From the NCBI RefSeq assembly GCF_947331435.1, contig NZ_CAMZOF010000001.1, positions 1,178,001 to 1,242,000 on the forward strand: 64,000 nt of DNA, in the 5' to 3' direction. This DNA is from Pelagibius sp. Alg239-R121. Lineage in GTDB: Bacteria; Pseudomonadota; Alphaproteobacteria; Kiloniellales; Kiloniellaceae. Both the position numbers and the translations under genes were made by a program. The notes beneath the pieces were generated by a model. The model had not been told where the DNA came from. It was given only the letters and a program-made list of their open reading frames with translations, and ran no database searches. Positions 1-8,314 of this stretch are shown piece by piece. Numbering within the stretch: the first letter of the stretch is position 1; each line of letters opens with the position of its first letter.

Positions 1-1
1 T

Positions 2-526
2 GAACTGTTTTTTGACGACCTGCAAGTGCCTGCGGAAAACCTTCTCGGCGAGGAAGGCAAGGGCTTCCGGGTCATCCTGGACGGCATGAACGCAGAGCGG
101 ATTTTGATCGCCTCGGAATGTATCGGCGACGCCCGGTATTTTCTGGACAAAGCGACAGCGTATGCCCGCGAACGCGAAGTCTTCGGTCGGCCGATCGGCG
201 CCAACCAGGGGATCCAGTTTCCGCTGGCGAAGTGCTATGCCGAAATGGAAGCGGCGGCCCTGATGGTTGAGCGGGCAGCTCTGCTGTTCGATGCTAAGGT
301 ATCCTGCGGTGCCGAGGCCAATATGGCCAAGATGCTGGCCGCGGAAGCCTCATGGAAGGCAGGTGATGCCGCCATGCAGACGCACGGCGGTTTCGCCTTC
401 AGCAGGGAATACAACATCGAACGCAAGTTCCGAGAGACGCGCCTTTATCAGATCGCTCCGATCTCGACCAATCTTATCCTCAGCTACATCGCCGAGCATG
501 TGCTCGAGCTGCCTAGAAGCTTTTAG
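2..526 (+). CDS. Acyl-CoA dehydrogenase, C-terminal part (5' end outside window)
   Basis: The reading frame is open from base 2, so the gene begins upstream of the window. The first visible residues, ELFFDDLQVPAENLLGEEGKG, match the middle beta domain of acyl-CoA dehydrogenases. The rest is the C-terminal helical domain, with the typical AREREVFGRPIGANQGIQF segment and a QTHGGFAFSREYNIER segment that lines the FAD and active site. Such enzymes oxidise acyl-CoA thioesters to the 2-enoyl form and pass electrons to ETF. The catalytic base cannot be assigned from this fragment. The gene ends 13 bases before a CoA-transferase gene followed by a MaoC-type hydratase, so an operon that activates, dehydrogenates and hydrates a short acyl or dicarboxylic acid is likely. 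The substrate is unknown. Confidence 0.93.
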   Translation, partial: ELFFDDLQVPAENLLGEEGKGFRVILDGMNAERILIASECIGDARYFLDKATAYAREREVFGRPIGANQGIQFPLAKCYAEMEAAALMVERAALLFDAKVSCGAEANMAKMLAAEASWKAGDAAMQTHGGFAFSREYNIERKFRETRLYQIAPISTNLILSYIAEHVLELPRSF

Positions 527-539
527 GGACTCTGTAAAA

Positions 540-1694
540 ATGAAACCGTTGGAAGGATGCCTCATTGTCGCGGTCGAACAGGCCGTTGCTGCTCCTCTCT
601 GTACTGCGCGTCTGGCCGAAGCCGGCGCCAGGGTGATCAAAATAGAACGCCCAGATGGGGATTTCGCGCGTGGTTACGATACCGCTGCAAAAGGCGAGAG
701 CTCCTATTTCGTCTGGGTAAATCAAGGCAAGGAGTCGGTCGTCCTTGATTTCAAGAAACCTGAAGATGCGGTCTTATTGGAAGCGATGATCGCGAAGGCT
801 GATGTCTTCGTGCAGAATCTAGCTCCCGGGGCGCTTAAGCGCGCCGGGTTCGGCAGCGAGCGCCTACGCAAAGACTATCCCGGCCTGATTACCTGCGACA
901 TATCGGGTTACGGCGAGAGCGAAGCCATGGCGGGCATGAAGGCTTATGACCTTCTGGTTCAGGCAGAAAGCGGTCTGGTCGGGATCTCCGGTGGCCCAGG
1001 CGAAATGGGTCGGATCGGTGTCTCGGTCTGCGATGTCGGCGCGGGAATGACGGCGCATGCCGCTGTTCTGGAAGCGCTCTATGGAAAAGCGCGCAGCGGC
1101 GAAGGTGCGGCCTTGAAAATTTCGCTGTTCGATGTGGCGGCGGAATGGATGACCGTGCCGCTGATTCATAACGACTTTGGTGCAGGCGCACCGACACGTC
1201 AGGGGTTGCGGCATCCTTCAATTGCACCTTATGGGGCTTATCGGACAGTGGATGGTATTGAGACGCTGGTCTCGATCCAGAACGAGCGGGAATGGCACAG
1301 GCTCTGTGCGCAGGTCTTCGAGCGTCCGGAGATGGCGACGGATCCACGGTATGAGAACAATAACCTTAGGGTGATCAATCGAGATGCCATGGATTCCGAT
1401 ATCCTGGCGGTGGTTGGCGAACTTAGTGTCGACACTTTCCGGTCACGACTCTTAGAGGCGGGGATCGCCTTTGCCGGCGTGAATTCGGTCGAACAGCTTT
1501 CGGTCCATCGCGCGCTTCGGCGCCGCTCGGTCGCGACCTGCGAGGGCACACTGCTTGATCTGCCTGCACCGCCCGTCCAGTGGATGGAGAGACCTGTCGA
1601 GAACGCGCCGGGAACGCCGCAGATCGGGGCACAGTCGGACGCACTGCGTTCGGAATTCCTGGCGCAAGCCGGGGAGATGACCGCACATGTCTGA
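540..1694 (+). CDS. Class III (CaiB/BaiF) CoA-transferase
   Basis: This 384-residue protein is a family III CoA-transferase, which moves CoA between carboxylic acids through aspartyl-CoA anhydride intermediates. Visible hallmarks are the N-terminal AAPLCTARLAEAGARVIKIERP motif, FVWVNQGKESVVLDF, and the CDVGAGM segment whose Asp sits where the formyl-CoA transferase nucleophile lies. The frame stays open far upstream, but that part overlaps the acyl-CoA dehydrogenase gene, so the ATG at 540 just after that gene is the sensible start and gives a normal family length. The 3' end overlaps the next gene by 8 bases, which indicates translational coupling. With the neighbouring dehydrogenase and HTD2-like hydratase, a C4/C5 dicarboxylate such as mesaconate or a methylsuccinate relative is a plausible substrate, but this is inference. 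Confidence 0.92.
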   Translation: MKPLEGCLIVAVEQAVAAPLCTARLAEAGARVIKIERPDGDFARGYDTAAKGESSYFVWVNQGKESVVLDFKKPEDAVLLEAMIAKADVFVQNLAPGALKRAGFGSERLRKDYPGLITCDISGYGESEAMAGMKAYDLLVQAESGLVGISGGPGEMGRIGVSVCDVGAGMTAHAAVLEALYGKARSGEGAALKISLFDVAAEWMTVPLIHNDFGAGAPTRQGLRHPSIAPYGAYRTVDGIETLVSIQNEREWHRLCAQVFERPEMATDPRYENNNLRVINRDAMDSDILAVVGELSVDTFRSRLLEAGIAFAGVNSVEQLSVHRALRRRSVATCEGTLLDLPAPPVQWMERPVENAPGTPQIGAQSDALRSEFLAQAGEMTAHV

Positions 1695-2541
1695 ACCGAC
1701 GCTTGATCAAGACATCTTGGCAAGCTGGATCGGTAAGCAGGAAGAGCAGGCTGATGTCATTGAGTCGCGGACCGCGCGTCTGATGCAAGCGACCCTTGAC
1801 CGAGATCAGACTCTACAAAGTGGTGATGCCCTGCCGCCCCTGTGGCACTGGCTCTATTTTCCGATTGTGTTGCCGCAAAAGGACCTAGGCCGTGATGGCC
1901 ATCCCAAGCTGGGTGGATTCCTGCCGCCTGTCGCGCTGCCTCGGCGCATGTGGGCCGGCGGGCGCTTCGGATTCGAGCGGGCTCTGCGCATTGGCGAAGC
2001 GGTGCAGAAGCGTTCGGCCATCAAGGACGTTCGAATCAAGGAAGGCCGCAGCGGCTCGCTGTGCTTCGTCACCGTGAGGCATGAGTTCACTGCAGGGGAT
2101 GCATTCTGTTTCTGGGAAGAACACGACATCGTCTACCGGGAAGATCCCGCGCCGGGCGCTCCCATGCCGGTGCCACCAGATGCGCCCGGCGACTTCGACT
2201 GGCAGCGCCGGGTCGAACCGAGTGCGATCATGCTTTTTCGCTACTCAGCCCTGACCTTCAATGGTCACCGAATTCACTACGACAGGGAATACAGCAAAGC
2301 GGTTGAAGGTTACCCAGGTCTGGTGTTTCACGGTCCGTTAACGGCAACCCTGCTGTTTGATTTACTGTTGGAACAGAACCCGGGCCGTTGGGTCTCGGCC
2401 TACGAATTCCAGGCAGTAAGTCCTCTATTTGATACCGAAGCCTTCACGATCGCCGGCCAGCATCAGGGAAGTTTCACCGAACTCTGGGCGGCGAATCCCG
2501 AGGACCGTCTGGCGATGACCGCCAAAGCCGAACTCGTTTGA
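1687..2541 (+). CDS. MaoC/HTD2-family hydratase (mesaconyl-C4-CoA-hydratase-like)
   Basis: The 284-residue protein resembles the double-hotdog HTD2/MaoC group that includes mesaconyl-C4-CoA hydratase and itaconyl-CoA hydratases. The recognisable signature is FRYSALTFNGHRIHYDREYS near residue 185, containing the Asn-Gly-His-x-Ile-His-x-Asp pattern that forms the hydratase active site. An FGLVFHGPL-like stretch (GYPGLVFHGPLTATLL) follows. The N-terminal part (WHWLYFPIVLPQKDLGRDGHP) is also typical of the family. It would hydrate an enoyl-CoA made by the upstream dehydrogenase. The start overlaps the CoA-transferase gene by 8 bases, so the three genes are probably one transcript. The general family call is firm; the exact substrate is not. 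Confidence 0.85.
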   Translation: MSEPTLDQDILASWIGKQEEQADVIESRTARLMQATLDRDQTLQSGDALPPLWHWLYFPIVLPQKDLGRDGHPKLGGFLPPVALPRRMWAGGRFGFERALRIGEAVQKRSAIKDVRIKEGRSGSLCFVTVRHEFTAGDAFCFWEEHDIVYREDPAPGAPMPVPPDAPGDFDWQRRVEPSAIMLFRYSALTFNGHRIHYDREYSKAVEGYPGLVFHGPLTATLLFDLLLEQNPGRWVSAYEFQAVSPLFDTEAFTIAGQHQGSFTELWAANPEDRLAMTAKAELV

Positions 2542-2707
2542 TAGGGCTTCGGGACAGGCAGTTGGCGAATCGATGTAAAGTCTGGCGGACAATAGACACT
2601 GGATAAGCCGCCAGTAGCGTAGCGTGAAGAGTCTGATGAACAGGGCCTGCTTCATCCGAGACGAAAGCAGGCCCCACATCCAACGCATTGTTCAATGATC
2701 TATGATC

Positions 2708-2827
2708 TTAGCGTTGGCGGTTCGGGCGGCTCCGATTTTCGTCCCAGGTTACGAAGCCAAGAACAAGCATGAAGGTAATCATGCCGCCCACCACCAGTGC
2801 CAAATAGGCCATTTCTCCTTCGGTCAT
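2708..2827 (-). CDS. Small single-pass membrane protein (39 aa), unknown function
   Basis: On the minus strand an ATG at 2827 opens a 39-residue frame ending at TAA (2708-2710). The start follows a good ribosome site, GGGGAG, with about six bases of spacing. The product begins MTEGEMAYLALVVGGM, has one hydrophobic helix (residues about 7-26), then a short charged tail (WDENRSRPNRQR). The layout of a short acidic N-terminus, one helix and a basic cytosolic tail fits small bacterial membrane proteins. It stands alone between two plus-strand operons. I do not recognise a named family. The ribosome site and clean helix make it more than a chance frame. Confidence 0.5.
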   Translation of the reverse strand: MTEGEMAYLALVVGGMITFMLVLGFVTWDENRSRPNRQR

Positions 2828-3071
2828 TCCGATCTCCCCAACAACTTTGCGCGACAGGCTGATTGTGGGGCGCGACTCTGTCTTTGATCTGGATCAATCT
2901 TCCCCCAGGAATCCACTTTTGGACCAGTGCAGCCCACTGGAGGTTGCTGCGATAGAACAAGAGGATTCTGGTGCGGCCCAACCTTCATCCAGCCCCGACT
3001 GGGCAGGAACGAATTTAGCGGTTAAGCTGTCCGGCAAAAGCAGGGGGAAAGCAGCAGGGTGCTTTCAAAAA

Positions 3072-3091
3072 TCATCATTTGTATGATGACC
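3072..3091. promoter_or_regulatory. Palindromic operator-like site upstream of livG
   Basis: TCATCA and TGATGA half-sites flank a six-base centre (3072-3089). The 15 bases at 3077-3091 recur as an exact reverse complement at 6659-6673, just upstream of the binding-protein gene of the same transport system. A shared regulator, for instance a GntR/FCD repressor, is the simplest explanation. The binding protein is unknown. Confidence 0.5.
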
Positions 3092-3216
3092 AGTTTAAAT
3101 TACGATGCGTGCCGGACGACGTTGGAGACACCGTCGAATTGCCGGAGCGATTTTCTGTGCTCTGGCAAATCTAGAGGGTAACGCCAGCTGGTTAATCAGG
3201 GGAGGGATGGAGCCAG

Positions 3217-3981
3217 GTGCTCACAATTGAGAATCTCAATAAGAGTTTCGGGGGGCTGCAGGCGGTAAGAAACTGCAGTTTTAATATCGAAGAGGGGACG
3301 ATTACGGGGTTGATCGGGCCGAATGGCGCCGGGAAGACCACCACATTTTCTATGATCGCCGGCGAACTGGTGCCGACGTCGGGCCGCATTGTCTTCGAGG
3401 ACAATGATATTGCCGGCTTGCCGACACACGAAATGTTCCATCGCGGTATCGTGCGGACCTTTCAGATTCCACACGAATTCGCAAAGATGACAGTGCTGGA
3501 AAACCTGATGGTGGTTCCACCGGAGCAGCCGGGTGAACGGCTCTTCGCAAACTGGGTTTCACGAGGGCAGGTCAAACGCCGCGAACATGAGGTCAGAGAC
3601 CGCGCCGAGGACGCGCTGGACTTTCTGTCGATTGCGCACCTGGGCGATGAACCGGCGGGTAATCTCTCCGGCGGCCAGAAGAAACTGCTGGAATTGGGCC
3701 GGACCATGATGACCGATGCCAAGCTCGTTCTGCTCGACGAGCCCGGCGCGGGCGTAAATCCGACGCTGTTGCTGAAGATTCGAGAGATGATCAGCCGGCT
3801 GCGGGAGGAACGCGACTACACCTTCTGCGTCATCGAGCACGACATGGACCTGATCGCGAGCCTTTGTGATCCTGTCATCGTACTCGCCGAGGGTACGGTG
3901 CTGACTCAGGGAACCATGGCCGAGGTCCGGAGCAATCCGGACGTGCTCGACGCCTATCTGGGTGGGGGTGAGGAGGAATAA
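3217..3981 (+). CDS. livG: Branched-chain-type ABC importer ATPase LivG
   Basis: The 254-residue protein is a LivG-type ATPase of the hydrophobic/branched-chain amino acid importer family. It shows Walker A GPNGAGKTT (about residues 34-42), signature LSGGQKKLLELGR, Walker B LVLLDEPGAGVNP and the switch His in CVIEHDMDLI. A LivG-typical stretch, MFHRGIVRTFQIPHEF, contains the Q-loop. The start is a GTG at 3217 preceded by GGGGAGGG. It is followed without a gap by livF (the stop and next ATG overlap), then livH and livM. It would energise uptake of an amino acid, amide or carboxylate. The neighbouring hydantoinase and acyl-CoA genes leave the substrate open. Confidence 0.93.
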   Translation: MLTIENLNKSFGGLQAVRNCSFNIEEGTITGLIGPNGAGKTTTFSMIAGELVPTSGRIVFEDNDIAGLPTHEMFHRGIVRTFQIPHEFAKMTVLENLMVVPPEQPGERLFANWVSRGQVKRREHEVRDRAEDALDFLSIAHLGDEPAGNLSGGQKKLLELGRTMMTDAKLVLLDEPGAGVNPTLLLKIREMISRLREERDYTFCVIEHDMDLIASLCDPVIVLAEGTVLTQGTMAEVRSNPDVLDAYLGGGEEE

Positions 3982-4715
3982 TGTCGAACAGCGAACTCCA
4001 AACCGTCCTCGAGCTGGATCAAATCATCGGTGGTTACGGCGACACGCAGATTCTGCACGGCGTCTCCATGAGGGTCGACCCTGGTGAAATCGTGGTCATT
4101 ATCGGTCCCAACGGGGCTGGAAAATCGACAGCTATGAAGGCGGTTTTCGGCCTTTTGAACCTTAGCGGCGGCAAGGTGAGACTGAATGGCGAAGACATCA
4201 CCAACATGCCACCCGATCAGGTCGTGCATCATGGTGTCTGTTACGTGCCGCAGACTTCCAACATCTTTCCTAGCCTGACGGTCGAGGAAAACCTGGAGAT
4301 GGGCGCCTTTGTGCGAACGGACGACTTCCGGCCCCGTTTGCAGGAACTTTACGATATCTTTCCGCCTCTGGCAGAGAAACGTAGACAGGCGGCGGGCACA
4401 CTTTCGGGCGGACAGCGGCAGATGGTCGCCATGGCCAAGGCCATGATGCTGGAACCGCAGATTCTGCTGTTAGACGAACCAACCGCCGGTCTGTCGCCGA
4501 AATACCGCGGCGAAATCTTCGCCATTGTAAAGACCGTCAATGCGACCGGTACGCCGATCCTAATGGTCGAACAGAATGCCAAGCAGGCCCTCAAAATCGC
4601 CAATCGCGGTTATGTCCTGGTCGATGGCAAGAATAAGTTCGAAGGTAGCGGTCACGATCTTCTGGAAGACGCGGAAGTGGCCGAGATGTTTCTAGGGGGC
4701 GGCGCACCACCATGA
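3981..4715 (+). CDS. livF: Branched-chain-type ABC importer ATPase LivF
   Basis: The 244-residue second ATPase of the importer has Walker A GPNGAGKST (about residues 39-47), a LivF-typical GVCYVPQTSNIFPSLTVEENL Q-loop segment, signature LSGGQRQMVAMAKAM, Walker B LLLDEPTAGLSP and an H-loop replaced by the LivF-type MVEQN. Its ATG overlaps the last base of the livG stop codon, and its own end overlaps the ATG of livH by four bases, so the genes are translationally coupled. LivG and LivF form a heterodimeric motor below LivH/LivM. Confidence 0.93.
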   Translation: MSNSELQTVLELDQIIGGYGDTQILHGVSMRVDPGEIVVIIGPNGAGKSTAMKAVFGLLNLSGGKVRLNGEDITNMPPDQVVHHGVCYVPQTSNIFPSLTVEENLEMGAFVRTDDFRPRLQELYDIFPPLAEKRRQAAGTLSGGQRQMVAMAKAMMLEPQILLLDEPTAGLSPKYRGEIFAIVKTVNATGTPILMVEQNAKQALKIANRGYVLVDGKNKFEGSGHDLLEDAEVAEMFLGGGAPP

Positions 4716-5602
4716 TGGAATTCATCAACTTCTATCTGATTCCAGGCCTGGTGCTGGGCAGTATCTATGCGCTTGGCGCCATTGGGATCACCTTGACCTT
4801 CAGCATTCTGCGCTTCGCGAACTTCGCCCACGGCGAAACCATGCTGCTGGGCGTTTACATCACCTACAGTCTGGTGCAGTTCTCCGGGGTTCATCCGCTT
4901 ATTGCTCTGCCCTTTGGCGCGCTCTTGACTGTTATCGTGGTCTTAGGGATCGACCGCGCATTCTATAAGCCGTTCCGCAACAGCCCGACCATTATGGTGG
5001 TGATCGCATCCTTCGGCATGATGCTGATGGTGCGGTCCATGGTGCAGTTCATCTGGGGAGTGCAGTTGAAGGGCATGACCCAAGGCATCCAAAGACCGAT
5101 GATTTTCTTTGACAGTCTGCGGATTTCACCAAAGCACATAACGATCATCGGGGCTGCGATCGTGCTCATGCTGGCGGTACATTATCTGCTGAGCAGGACC
5201 AAGATCGGCAAGGCGATGCGGGCGATGTCGGATTCGCCGGAACTGGCCAAGCTGACCGGCATCGACACCGAGAAGGTCGTCCGGATGACCTGGATCGTTG
5301 GTGGCGCCCTCGCCACGGCGGCGGGCGTGTTCCTGGCGATCGATACGCACATCGACACCAATATGGGTTTTAAGATGCTGTTGCCGATGTTTGCCGCAGC
5401 GATCCTGGGAGGGATCGGACGCCCCTTTGGTGCCGTCGCCGGTGGATTGGTCATCGGTATTGTCGAGGAGATCTCGTCCTATCCCTGGATTGGCGTCGAA
5501 CCCCTGCTGAACCCTGGCTACAAGGCGGGCGTCGCTTTTGCCATCATGATCGGCATGTTGCTCTGGCGGCCCAGTGGTCTCTTCAAAGGGAAAGTATTCT
5601 AA
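4712..5602 (+). CDS. livH: Branched-chain-type ABC importer permease LivH
   Basis: The 296-residue inner-membrane permease has the LivH hallmarks ALGAIGITLTFSILRFANFAHGE near the N-terminus and a coupling loop LAKLTGIDTEKVVRMTWIVGGALA around residue 180. The last third contains FAAAILGGIGRPFGAVAGGLVIG, conserved in this family. It probably has eight or more membrane helices and pairs with the LivM protein encoded directly downstream. The start codon overlaps the livF stop in an ATGATGG context. Confidence 0.93.
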   Translation: MMEFINFYLIPGLVLGSIYALGAIGITLTFSILRFANFAHGETMLLGVYITYSLVQFSGVHPLIALPFGALLTVIVVLGIDRAFYKPFRNSPTIMVVIASFGMMLMVRSMVQFIWGVQLKGMTQGIQRPMIFFDSLRISPKHITIIGAAIVLMLAVHYLLSRTKIGKAMRAMSDSPELAKLTGIDTEKVVRMTWIVGGALATAAGVFLAIDTHIDTNMGFKMLLPMFAAAILGGIGRPFGAVAGGLVIGIVEEISSYPWIGVEPLLNPGYKAGVAFAIMIGMLLWRPSGLFKGKVF

Positions 5603-5603
5603 G

Positions 5604-6590
5604 ATGGATCAATTCTACGGAATCTTCCTTTACATCATCTCCCTTCTGACCATGGGCGGTATTTACGCGATCCTGGCGCTGGGCTTGAACATCCAGTGGG
5701 GTTTTACCGGCCTCTTCAACGCCGGTATCGCCGGGTTCTTTGCGATCGGTGCCTATGTCAGCGCGATTCTGACCACCGCGCCGTCACTGCGGCATTTGGG
5801 CGGATATGAACTTCCCTACGTGGTCAGCTTCGCAGCTGCCATGGTGGTCAGCGGGATCATCGCCTGGGCTGTGGGCAAGGTTTGCCTCAAGCTGCGTGCC
5901 GACTACCTGGCCATAGCAACGATCGGCATTGCCGAAATCTTCCGCCTGATCCTGAAGAACGAGACCTGGGCGACCAACGGCCCGCGCGGCGTTTCCATGA
6001 TACCGAAGCCTTTTGAAACCTTGCCGGAACCTTGGAACCATCTCTGTTTCTTAGGACTCATCCTTGCCGTAATTGTTGTTATCTACCTGTTGCTGGAAAC
6101 GGCGCGAAATTCACCCTGGGGACGGGTGATGACAGCTATCCGGGAGAATGAGAAGTCCGCCATGGCCGCAGGTAAGGACATTGAAAAATTCCGCATGGAG
6201 GCTTTCGTCGCCGGTTGCATGTTGATGGCCCTGGCCGGTGCTTTTATTGCGCACTATCTCAAATTCATCGGACCTAATGCGACCGATCCCCTGACTTCGA
6301 CGTTCCTGGTCTGGGTTATGTTGGTTGTTGGGGGCAGTGCCAATAACCGAGGAGCCATCCTGGGAGCTTTTCTGATGTGGACTATCTGGTCGGCCTCTGA
6401 AATTCTGACCAGCCGGCTGCCGGATGAGCTTGCGATTCGTACGGCTTACATTCGGATTTTCCTCATTGGATTGGCACTGCAGATCTTCCTGCAGAGGTTT
6501 CCAAAGGGGATCTTTCCCGAGGTGCGGCCGAAGCCAGAGCGACGGCAGAGCGTCTCGGATGGCGTGACCGATAACGCTACGAGTCGATAA
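5604..6590 (+). CDS. livM: Branched-chain-type ABC importer permease LivM
   Basis: The second permease is 328 residues from the ATG at 5604, one base after the livH stop; an upstream in-frame start would only add residues antisense to no function and overlap livH. It carries the LivM signature LALGLNIQWGFTGLFNAGIAGFFAIGAYVSA near the N-terminus, the SVA-like ADYLAIATIGIAEIFRL stretch, and the coupling loop AAGKDIEKFRMEAFVAG. The conserved FLVWVMLVVGGSANNRGAILGAF segment follows. It forms the membrane channel with LivH. The C-terminal tail is charged and probably cytoplasmic. Confidence 0.92.
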   Translation: MDQFYGIFLYIISLLTMGGIYAILALGLNIQWGFTGLFNAGIAGFFAIGAYVSAILTTAPSLRHLGGYELPYVVSFAAAMVVSGIIAWAVGKVCLKLRADYLAIATIGIAEIFRLILKNETWATNGPRGVSMIPKPFETLPEPWNHLCFLGLILAVIVVIYLLLETARNSPWGRVMTAIRENEKSAMAAGKDIEKFRMEAFVAGCMLMALAGAFIAHYLKFIGPNATDPLTSTFLVWVMLVVGGSANNRGAILGAFLMWTIWSASEILTSRLPDELAIRTAYIRIFLIGLALQIFLQRFPKGIFPEVRPKPERRQSVSDGVTDNATSR

Positions 6591-6658
6591 ATTTTGGAGA
6601 TCGGTTAGAATGAACCGAGCAGCTGCGGCCGGACAAAGATTGACAGGGAAATTTATCA

Positions 6659-6673
6659 GGTCATCATACAAAT
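6659..6673. promoter_or_regulatory. Operator-like site upstream of the Liv binding-protein gene
   Basis: These 15 bases (GGTCATCATACAAAT) are the exact reverse complement of 3077-3091, so the same DNA-binding protein may act on both livGFHM and the binding-protein gene. The site lies 57 bases before the ATG at 6730, a usual operator position. Confidence 0.5.
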
Positions 6674-6729
6674 AATTGGTGCACTGGCCGTAAAAAAGAA
6701 AACCATAAATACAGAGGAGTGATGTCGTT

Positions 6730-7938
6730 ATGAGTTACATGGGAAAATTTCTGCTGGCTGTCTCGGCCGTTGCATTGGCAGCGTCCACGGCAAATGCGGC
6801 AGAGGTTAAAGTCGGTTCGGTCGCCGGTGTGACGGGCCCGATTGCTGAGCTGGTCGATCCGATTATCGCGGCTCGCAATCTCGCTGCTCAGCACGTCAAC
6901 GACCAGGGCGGGCTGCTGTCTGGCGATACGCTGAAGATGGTTTTGTCCGACTCCGCCTGTGATCCCAAAGCCGGGGTGGATGCTGGTGGCAAGGTCGTCA
7001 ATGTTGAGCAGGTTGTTGCCGTTGTCGGTGCCAGCTGTTCCGGTGCCACGAATGGCATGGTTCAGTCGGTGACGATTCCGGCTGGTGTCGTCGCGTTGTC
7101 CGATTCCGCAACCGCGCCATCGATCAGCGAACTGAAAGACAATGATCTGGTTTTCCGCGTTGCGCCGTCCGATGCCTATCAAGGTGCGGCACTGGCAAAG
7201 TTGGCGTACGATTCGGGCGTGCGAAAGCTCGCGATGACCTATTCGAACGACGATTACAATGCCGGTATCGCTGGTGTGTTCGAAAAAGAGTTTGCGGCGA
7301 TGGGCGGTACAATTACTGCCAATCAGGCGCATGAACCGAACAAGGCGTCCTATCGCTCGGAACTCTCGACCCTTTCGAACGGTGGTCCTGAAGGCATTGC
7401 GATCTTCGCTTACTATGGCAGCAGCGGTATTGCGATCATCCGCAACAGCCTGGAGAACGGCCTGTTTGACCGCTTCTTCGCGGCTGACGGCATGTTCGAT
7501 ACCTCGGTGATCGAACAGATCGGTGCCGACAATCTACGCGACCGGATTTCCATCACCCAATCGGCATCGGATTATGCCGATTCCTCCTATCAGGCCTTTG
7601 AGAAGATCTTCTCGGCGACGGGTAAAGATCCAAAAGCACCCTATGCGGCGCACGGATATGATGCCTCCTTCCTGATCGCTCTTGCTATCGAGAAGGCCGG
7701 TTCTGCCGATCGGAGTAAGATCGCTGCCGCACTTCGGGATGTTGCAAGCGCACCTGGTGAAGTTGTTCGTCCGGGTGAGTGGAAGAAAGCCAAGGAATTG
7801 ATCGCAGCTGGTAAGGACATCAATTACGAAGGCGCTTCAGGCAATGTCGACTTCGATGGCAACGGCGATGTCGGCGGCATCTATAGTGTCAATGTTGTTG
7901 GTGATGACGGTAAATGGGCGCTCAGCCTGATCAAGTAA
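6730..7938 (+). CDS. Periplasmic branched-chain-type substrate-binding protein
   Basis: The 402-residue protein has a signal peptide (hydrophobic residues 7-18, cleavage likely after ANA at residue 23) and a periplasmic-binding fold of the Leu/Ile/Val receptor class. Family features include VKVGSVAGVTGPIAEL at the mature N-terminus, GVVALSDSATAPSIS, FRVAPSDAYQGAALAKLAYD and YDASFLIALAIEKAGSADR. It is separated from livM by a 139-base gap with its own regulatory site, so binding protein and transporter may be expressed at different levels. It ends before a strong terminator. The ligand cannot be read from the sequence; amides, aromatic or dicarboxylic acids are as possible as branched-chain amino acids. 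Confidence 0.92.
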   Translation: MSYMGKFLLAVSAVALAASTANAAEVKVGSVAGVTGPIAELVDPIIAARNLAAQHVNDQGGLLSGDTLKMVLSDSACDPKAGVDAGGKVVNVEQVVAVVGASCSGATNGMVQSVTIPAGVVALSDSATAPSISELKDNDLVFRVAPSDAYQGAALAKLAYDSGVRKLAMTYSNDDYNAGIAGVFEKEFAAMGGTITANQAHEPNKASYRSELSTLSNGGPEGIAIFAYYGSSGIAIIRNSLENGLFDRFFAADGMFDTSVIEQIGADNLRDRISITQSASDYADSSYQAFEKIFSATGKDPKAPYAAHGYDASFLIALAIEKAGSADRSKIAAALRDVASAPGEVVRPGEWKKAKELIAAGKDINYEGASGNVDFDGNGDVGGIYSVNVVGDDGKWALSLIK

Positions 7939-7978
7939 GACGTTGACGCATCCGGCCTACGTGCTGGATGAATGCAAA

Positions 7979-8046
7979 TCACTGGCGGTTCGCACCCGCT
8001 TTTCGGCAACTCGTCGCCAGGAAGACGAACCGCCAGTGAGTTTTTT
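7979..8046 (+). terminator. Rho-independent-type terminator after the Liv binding-protein gene
   Basis: TCACTGGCGGTTCG (7979-7992) and its exact complement (8026-8039) form a 14-base-pair stem, followed by six T at 8041-8046. The loop is long (33 bases), but the stem is perfect and the position fits the end of the transport operon. Confidence 0.75.
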
Positions 8047-8236
8047 CCCGAATGGTGCCAAGAGGAAGTGGCTTCGCGTTTACGCAGAGTCCTGCCGGCT
8101 GATATCCGTTCTGTTTGCCGCGGGGAGTCATGGGAAAGACCGACCAGTTTCCTCGGGAAAGCAATTGATCATGAGACCGTACCGCGGTTGATCCAGGGCC
8201 AATGCGCCTTGTAGAGACTTGCGTCAAATTTTCCGA

Positions 8237-8284
8237 GAGTGCGATCGTTTTTGATTGAAGTGAGCAAGAACGCGAATCGCCCTC
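8237..8284 (+). repeat. 48-bp palindromic dispersed element, copy A
   Basis: Copy A begins GAGTGCGATCG and ends GAACGCGAATCGCCCTC; the two ends are imperfect inverted repeats, so the transcript can fold into a hairpin. Related copies of the same length occur at 15766-15813 (inverted), 26746-26793 and 51294-51341, and a shorter one at 56364-56407 (inverted). This copy lies between the transport-operon terminator and the hydantoinase gene. The layout resembles REP-type elements. Confidence 0.7.
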
Positions 8285-8314
8285 AAAACGTGTGAAGTAG
8301 AGTCTTATGAGCCG

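Larger units (their letters stand above)
2542..3216. other. Intergenic region with one small antisense ORF and an operator-like site
   Basis: This 675-base gap holds a minus-strand 39-residue ORF (2708-2827) and a palindrome at 3072-3091 upstream of livG. I see no convincing terminator after the hydratase gene and no other coding region. Longer frames present here lack ribosome binding sites and resemble no protein I know. Confidence 0.5.

Noticed and set aside
267-539. Upstream extension of the CoA-transferase frame
   Set aside because: It overlaps the acyl-CoA dehydrogenase gene in another frame and lacks CoA-transferase sequence; the ATG at 540 fits family length.
7943-8214. Two overlapping 80-codon frames after the Liv receptor gene
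   Set aside because: They cross the terminator stem and lack ribosome sites or recognisable sequence.
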